From the NCBI GenBank assembly GCA_023091735.1, contig JALKBU010001518.1:1-10036 (forward strand): a stretch of 10,036 nucleotides of DNA. The letters are read 5' to 3'. The stretch is from Trichomonas tenax (taxonomy: Eukaryota; Parabasalia; Trichomonadida; Trichomonadidae). The notes below the pieces were generated by a model. It made no database searches. It had not been told where the DNA came from and saw only the letters and a list, made by a program, of their open reading frames with translations. A program made the position numbers and the translations under genes. This document shows, piece by piece, positions 6,721 to 10,036 of the stretch. Each line of letters starts with the position of its first letter. The stretch's first letter is position 1.

Positions 6721-8316
6721 TTGGGGAAAAATCGCAAAAATTTGAATAAATACATAAACAACAGTAATTTCAATGCCTATCGAGCACCAGACGATATCTG
6801 TCACATTCTCGACAACAGTGTGTTAACCTCGAATCAATTTGACAGTCTTTTCACAAATTTGTCATCAAAACACAACAAAGAGATTCTGTTTAATATGCTT
6901 TCGCATACCAAAGTCGTGTATGGACAGAACATAAGTGAATGCTTAAATAATTTGAGTACATTATTTTTTATTCTCAAAGTTCAACTATTTTCAACACTTC
7001 GAGACGCAATTGATCAAATTTTTCATTCTACACAAAACAATAACATCATAAACGCTATTCAAGCACTCGGCAACACATTTAATCAGAAAAGAGAAGAAGA
7101 TACAGACATTATTATAAACAAGATTCAAGCATTCAGGAACTCATTCAATAAGAAAAGAAATGATGATAAAAACGCAATTTTTAATAAGATCAAAACGCTT
7201 AGTAACAATCTCAATGAAGATAAAACCGAAATTGTTAATAAGATCGAAACACTCAATTATGCGCTGAATGATGATAAAAACATAATTGTTGATCATATTG
7301 AAACGCTCTCTGAAACTGTCGATGAAGACAAAAACGAAATTCTTAATAAGATCCAAACTCTCAGTAACAATTTCAATGAGAAGAGGGAAAAAGATAAAGT
7401 CACTATTGTTAACATGATTCAAACTCTTAATACAACTTTCAATGAGAAAACTGAAGAAGATAAAAACATAATTGCAAATAAGATCCAAACACTCAGTAAC
7501 GCATTTAATGAGAAAAAGGAATTAGATAAATACGTAATTATTGAACAGATTCAAGCACTCAGTAAAACGATGATTGATGGAAGAATATTTTCATCTCCAC
7601 TTCAAGCATCTTATTTCAAAGAAGTGGTTAAAATTCAACTATCGAATAAATTTAGTGCTCTTCAAAATGGCTACACACCAGAACACATTAGAAATCAACT
7701 TGAAAGAAGAAATTATGTAGATTTATCAATGCTTGGAAAGATTGAAAGAGATTTTGATAAAATATATAGAATCTTCGAAAGAATTGAAACAGAAGAAGAC
7801 TTTATCTCAGAAAAACTTGCATATGATAACAAATATCATGAAGTGAAAGGTAATAAAGAATTCGATGGGAAAATATTATCATTTAACATCGCCACGTATG
7901 GTGCTGTTCAAAATAATTTCAAATTAGTTAAACTTCTTGTTGAGTGCGGAGTGAATCTGTCACAGAATGGACCTTCTGGTTCAAGTCCTTTATGGTATTT
8001 CGCATTCAATAATAATATTGAAGCAGTCAAATTCTTCTGTGATCTTCCAGGAGCTGACGTGAACTCACGAGCAAGTTGGAACAGATTACTTCTTTTTGTT
8101 GCAAGTTCCAAAGGACATTATGATATTTGCAAGTACTTATTATCCAAAAAAGGTATAGATATTAATATGAGAAGTGATGATGGAAAAACAGCATTATCAG
8201 TTGCGAAGTCAGAAGACATTTGCCGTCTTCTTAGAGATCATGGTGCAGTTGAATATGCACCTAAAGCCATTCCAATGACACAATACTTTAGTGGGAATTT
8301 ATTCTGGAAATTTTAA
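6721..8316 (+). CDS. Coiled-coil and ankyrin-repeat protein, start codon uncertain
   Basis: An open frame of 531 codons ending in TAA that overlaps a TAAA, a feature often seen at trichomonad 3' ends. Residues about 15-100 form a helical N-terminal region. Residues about 105-288 are nine tandem helical units of the type DKN.I.NKIQTLSN.FNEKRE, alternating between 18 and 22 residues and predicted to form a long coiled coil. After a linker comes an ankyrin domain (about 385-511) with recognisable repeats: VKLLVECGVNL, AVKFFCDLPGADVN, DICKYLLSKKGIDIN and ICRLLRDHGA. Large families of ankyrin proteins with helical fronts are typical of trichomonads; their role is protein binding and the partner here is unknown. 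The frame opens with TTG at 6721 directly after a TGA, and its first ATG is at 6895 (residue 59). An ATG at 6707 lies one frame off and would join this frame if an A-run near 6726-6730 had one more A. The gene may therefore be intact with a sequencing error, 5'-truncated, or start at 6895. Confidence 0.82.
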   Translation: MGKNRKNLNKYINNSNFNAYRAPDDICHILDNSVLTSNQFDSLFTNLSSKHNKEILFNMLSHTKVVYGQNISECLNNLSTLFFILKVQLFSTLRDAIDQIFHSTQNNNIINAIQALGNTFNQKREEDTDIIINKIQAFRNSFNKKRNDDKNAIFNKIKTLSNNLNEDKTEIVNKIETLNYALNDDKNIIVDHIETLSETVDEDKNEILNKIQTLSNNFNEKREKDKVTIVNMIQTLNTTFNEKTEEDKNIIANKIQTLSNAFNEKKELDKYVIIEQIQALSKTMIDGRIFSSPLQASYFKEVVKIQLSNKFSALQNGYTPEHIRNQLERRNYVDLSMLGKIERDFDKIYRIFERIETEEDFISEKLAYDNKYHEVKGNKEFDGKILSFNIATYGAVQNNFKLVKLLVECGVNLSQNGPSGSSPLWYFAFNNNIEAVKFFCDLPGADVNSRASWNRLLLFVASSKGHYDICKYLLSKKGIDINMRSDDGKTALSVAKSEDICRLLRDHGAVEYAPKAIPMTQYFSGNLFWKF

Positions 8317-8476
8317 AATTGAATTATATAATGTTGAATATATCAGATAATGTCAATACCGGGAAAAATAAATATTAGCGACTTTTTTCTGATCCATTTA
8401 ATATATCATAAATTTACAAATTGTCTAAAATGATGAGTTTGAATATAAAATAACAAAAAATAGTATTTATTGAAAC
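8317..8476. other. Short spacer between convergent genes
   Basis: A 160-base AT-rich spacer between the 3' ends of the ankyrin and DnaJ-like genes. Both 3' UTRs must fit here. On the minus strand CAATAAATAC lies just after the DnaJ-like stop and may be its polyadenylation signal. Confidence 0.5.
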
Positions 8477-9466
8477 TTACAAATCTTCCTTTTGTTGTGA
8501 TGCAAAATCTCTGTTTGATTTCTCTTCAGGGAGAATCTCAGATATTATCTTTCTTTGCTCTTCTGTGAGTGATTCAGGGATCATCAAGTTAAATGTAACA
8601 ATTAAATCTCCTCTCTGATTTTTATTGAAGAAATCAGGAAGACCATGTCCAGGAATCCTTCTAATCATCAGATTCTGTATGTTCTTCAATGGTATTTCGA
8701 CATCAGCGCCATCTAATCTTTTAATTACGCGAACTTTTTCTTCAATCACTTCCGCGAGTGTAACATTAAGTGTAACTTTAAGATCTCTTCCATCTCTTTC
8801 GAATACGTCGTGTTTCGTTGATGTAGCGATGAAAACAACGTCACTTGCGGCTCTCGTTGATGCAGCATCTCCATATCCACGTCCAACAATCCTGTGGAAC
8901 TCGTAGGCACCCTTAGGAAGGACCAATTCGTGTGTTTCTGTGACTTCTAATATAGGTTGTCGCTGACATTTGTTGCATGAAACAGTGCCATCAGGACATT
9001 CGCAGTCCAATGTGTGCACTGTCGTAACAGTTCTCTTCGCACCGAACATAAAGTCCTCGAGCGTAAACTCTACAGGATAATAAACCATTCCTCCATAATT
9101 TGCAATTTCTGGTGGAGCTTTTCCGAGCATTTTGATGATTGCCTCGATAGCTTCGTCGCTTTGGTAACCAGCAACTCTGAAATCTGTGATATTTATGAAG
9201 TCGATACCGAAAAAGTCATATAATGCACGTGAATATTCGTTTCCTAGGATTGCGTATGCTTGTTCCGTTTTCTCCCATAATTCTAGTGTCGCATTACTTG
9301 GATTTTCGAAATTTTTCTTCTGTTTCAAAAAACGAACATAAGATTTTTTGATATCTTTTTGTGTTGCCGCTGTATCTAAACCGACCGTTTGGTAGAAGTT
9401 AACGCCGTCGAATTTCGTGGCGTTAAATGGCTTTATAAACAACAAAGAAGAAAACACAAACAACAT
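8477..9466 (-). CDS. ER-lumenal DnaJ-like protein (ERdj3/Scj1 type) lacking HPD
   Basis: A 329-residue Hsp40-family protein of the secretory pathway. Residues 1-16 are a signal peptide (hydrophobic MLFVFSSLLFIKPF) and the last four residues are KEDL, a KDEL-type retrieval signal, so it should reside in the ER lumen beside BiP. The J-like domain spans about 22-88: FYQTVGLD, DIKKSY, then AYAILGNEYSRALYDFFG. The HPD tripeptide that triggers Hsp70 ATPase is absent; by alignment of KKSY to ENP its place is taken by K51-N52-F53. The substrate-binding part follows (about 130-310) with a small cysteine cluster, CEC (155-157) and CNKC (164-167). This is as in ERdj3 rather than the four CxxCxGxG motifs of type I DnaJ. 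It continues with the C-terminal features HDVFERDGRDL, GHGLPDF and GDLIVTF. Potential N-glycosylation sites are at N15, N58, N92 and N234. It probably binds clients, but as written it may not stimulate BiP. The ATG at 9466 is chosen because it begins the signal peptide. Confidence 0.93.
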   Translation of the reverse strand: MLFVFSSLLFIKPFNATKFDGVNFYQTVGLDTAATQKDIKKSYVRFLKQKKNFENPSNATLELWEKTEQAYAILGNEYSRALYDFFGIDFINITDFRVAGYQSDEAIEAIIKMLGKAPPEIANYGGMVYYPVEFTLEDFMFGAKRTVTTVHTLDCECPDGTVSCNKCQRQPILEVTETHELVLPKGAYEFHRIVGRGYGDAASTRAASDVVFIATSTKHDVFERDGRDLKVTLNVTLAEVIEEKVRVIKRLDGADVEIPLKNIQNLMIRRIPGHGLPDFFNKNQRGDLIVTFNLMIPESLTEEQRKIISEILPEEKSNRDFASQQKEDL

Positions 9467-9471
9467 TTATT

Positions 9472-9478
9472 ATTTTGA
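9472..9478 (-). promoter_or_regulatory. Candidate initiator (TCAAAAT) of the DnaJ-like gene
   Basis: On the minus strand TCAAAAT lies so that its A (9476) is ten bases before the ATG at 9466. Trichomonad initiators are TCA(+1)Py(T/A) and lie at such distances. The pyrimidine is not matched, so the call is tentative. The Kelch gene shows the same TCAAAA variant close to its ATG. Confidence 0.3.
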
Positions 9479-9910
9479 CATATAATTTTTTATATGACAT
9501 TTATAATCTGTTCATTCTAAAACGATTTCTAACAAAGTTATGAAATTATCTTGAAAAACTATGATTTTGGTAATTTTAAATCAACAAACCATTCAATAAA
9601 ATCATTGTATTTATTTTTATTCACTTTTTGCAATACAAAGCATGAAAAAATTGTAAATAAATTATAACGAGCAGTTTAGATGTGTTTATAGTGAAATTTA
9701 TCGCAGAAAATCTTAATTTTAAGTGTATGGCTAATCTAAACTTGCCAAAATCCTTAATTTTTTCATGTGATTAAAAATGTAATCAAAAATTTTCAACTAA
9801 ATACAATTCATATACTTATATCTTTATACTATGATGCTCAGGTGTTATCATTTTATTCGATTCTGGATCAAAAATAGAGTGATTTCAAAAAAAGATATAT
9901 TTAAATTAGT
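9479..9910. other. Intergenic AT-rich region, nothing seen
   Basis: About 430 bases between the start of the DnaJ-like gene and the 3' end of the next minus-strand gene. It should contain the DnaJ-like promoter and the neighbour's 3' UTR. No open frame, strong repeat or RNA gene is evident. Confidence 0.55.
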
Positions 9911-10036
9911 TTAGTCAGAGAAAGTACGGAACTTGTCCTCAATCTGTTGGTAAAGCTTACGGAAGTTCTCTATGCATTGTTCTTTGCCGTCGGCTGGATC
10001 GGCGAACTTCATTCTGATGAGTCCCTGGATTTCAGC
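9911..10036 (-). CDS. 3' end of an unrecognised conserved-looking gene (partial)
   Basis: The last 41 codons of a minus-strand gene ending in TAA at 9911-9913; the rest lies beyond the window edge. The tail is hydrophilic and helical (ending YQQIEDKFRTFSD) with no membrane segment or sorting signal. Codons such as ATC, AAG, TTC, GAC and CGT dominate, and the GC content rises sharply from the spacer into the frame; this supports real, probably well-expressed coding sequence. I do not recognise the family from this fragment. Confidence 0.75.
   Translation of the reverse strand, partial: AEIQGLIRMKFADPADGKEQCIENFRKLYQQIEDKFRTFSD

Noticed and set aside
6516..6749. ATG-initiated open frame of 77 codons upstream of the ankyrin gene
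   Set aside because: No domain or repeat pattern is visible and it overlaps the TGACA-rich repeat area; the ankyrin coding pattern starts in another frame.
7141..7488. Minus-strand open frame of 115 codons rich in I, F and V
   Set aside because: It is the antisense shadow of the periodic coiled-coil coding region; its apparent repeats come from the plus-strand gene.

Overview
The window looks like nuclear DNA of a parabasalid protist, most likely a trichomonad and possibly Tritrichomonas. The reasons are very AT-rich intergenic DNA, intronless genes, standard stop codons, very short leaders, and a gene set typical of these genomes: a BspA-like leucine-rich-repeat gene, an ankyrin protein with a long helical front, and a Kelch-repeat protein. 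There are also abundant repeats and a transposon remnant. The genus is an inference from gene content and composition. No bacterial features (Shine-Dalgarno sites, operons) are seen.

Layout. 1-240 is extreme low-complexity DNA: a C-rich tract able to form a G-quadruplex on the minus strand, then long A and T homopolymer runs. 241-1266 holds no supportable gene. About 1267-2477 is a decayed BspA-like LRR pseudogene with several frameshifts and in-frame stops. 2720-3895 (+) is an intact Kelch beta-propeller protein. 3896-4650 is non-coding with a strong stem-loop. 4660-5948 is a palindromic mobile element: 392-bp inverted repeats without indels, about 98% identical, flanked by a 9-bp direct repeat (GTTAAAAAT). 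That is the profile of a non-autonomous Mutator-like element. 5958-6720 is AT-rich non-coding DNA with a 20-bp perfect palindrome and an isolated GC-rich block carrying a 40-bp direct repeat. 6721-8316 (+) is a coiled-coil plus ankyrin-repeat protein whose frame lacks a proper N-terminal ATG. 8477-9466 (-) is an ER-lumenal DnaJ-like co-chaperone (ERdj3/Scj1 type) with a signal peptide and C-terminal KEDL, but without the HPD motif of the J domain. 9911-10036 (-) is the 3' end of an unrecognised gene.

The genes do not form a pathway. They are separate monocistronic eukaryotic genes: one secretory-pathway chaperone, two repeat-domain proteins of expanded families, one dead surface-protein gene and one transposon relic. 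The strongest observations are the inverted-repeat element with its internal third copy and hairpin, the ERdj3-like protein that has lost HPD, and the 18/22-residue periodic coiled coil in a gene with no normal start codon.
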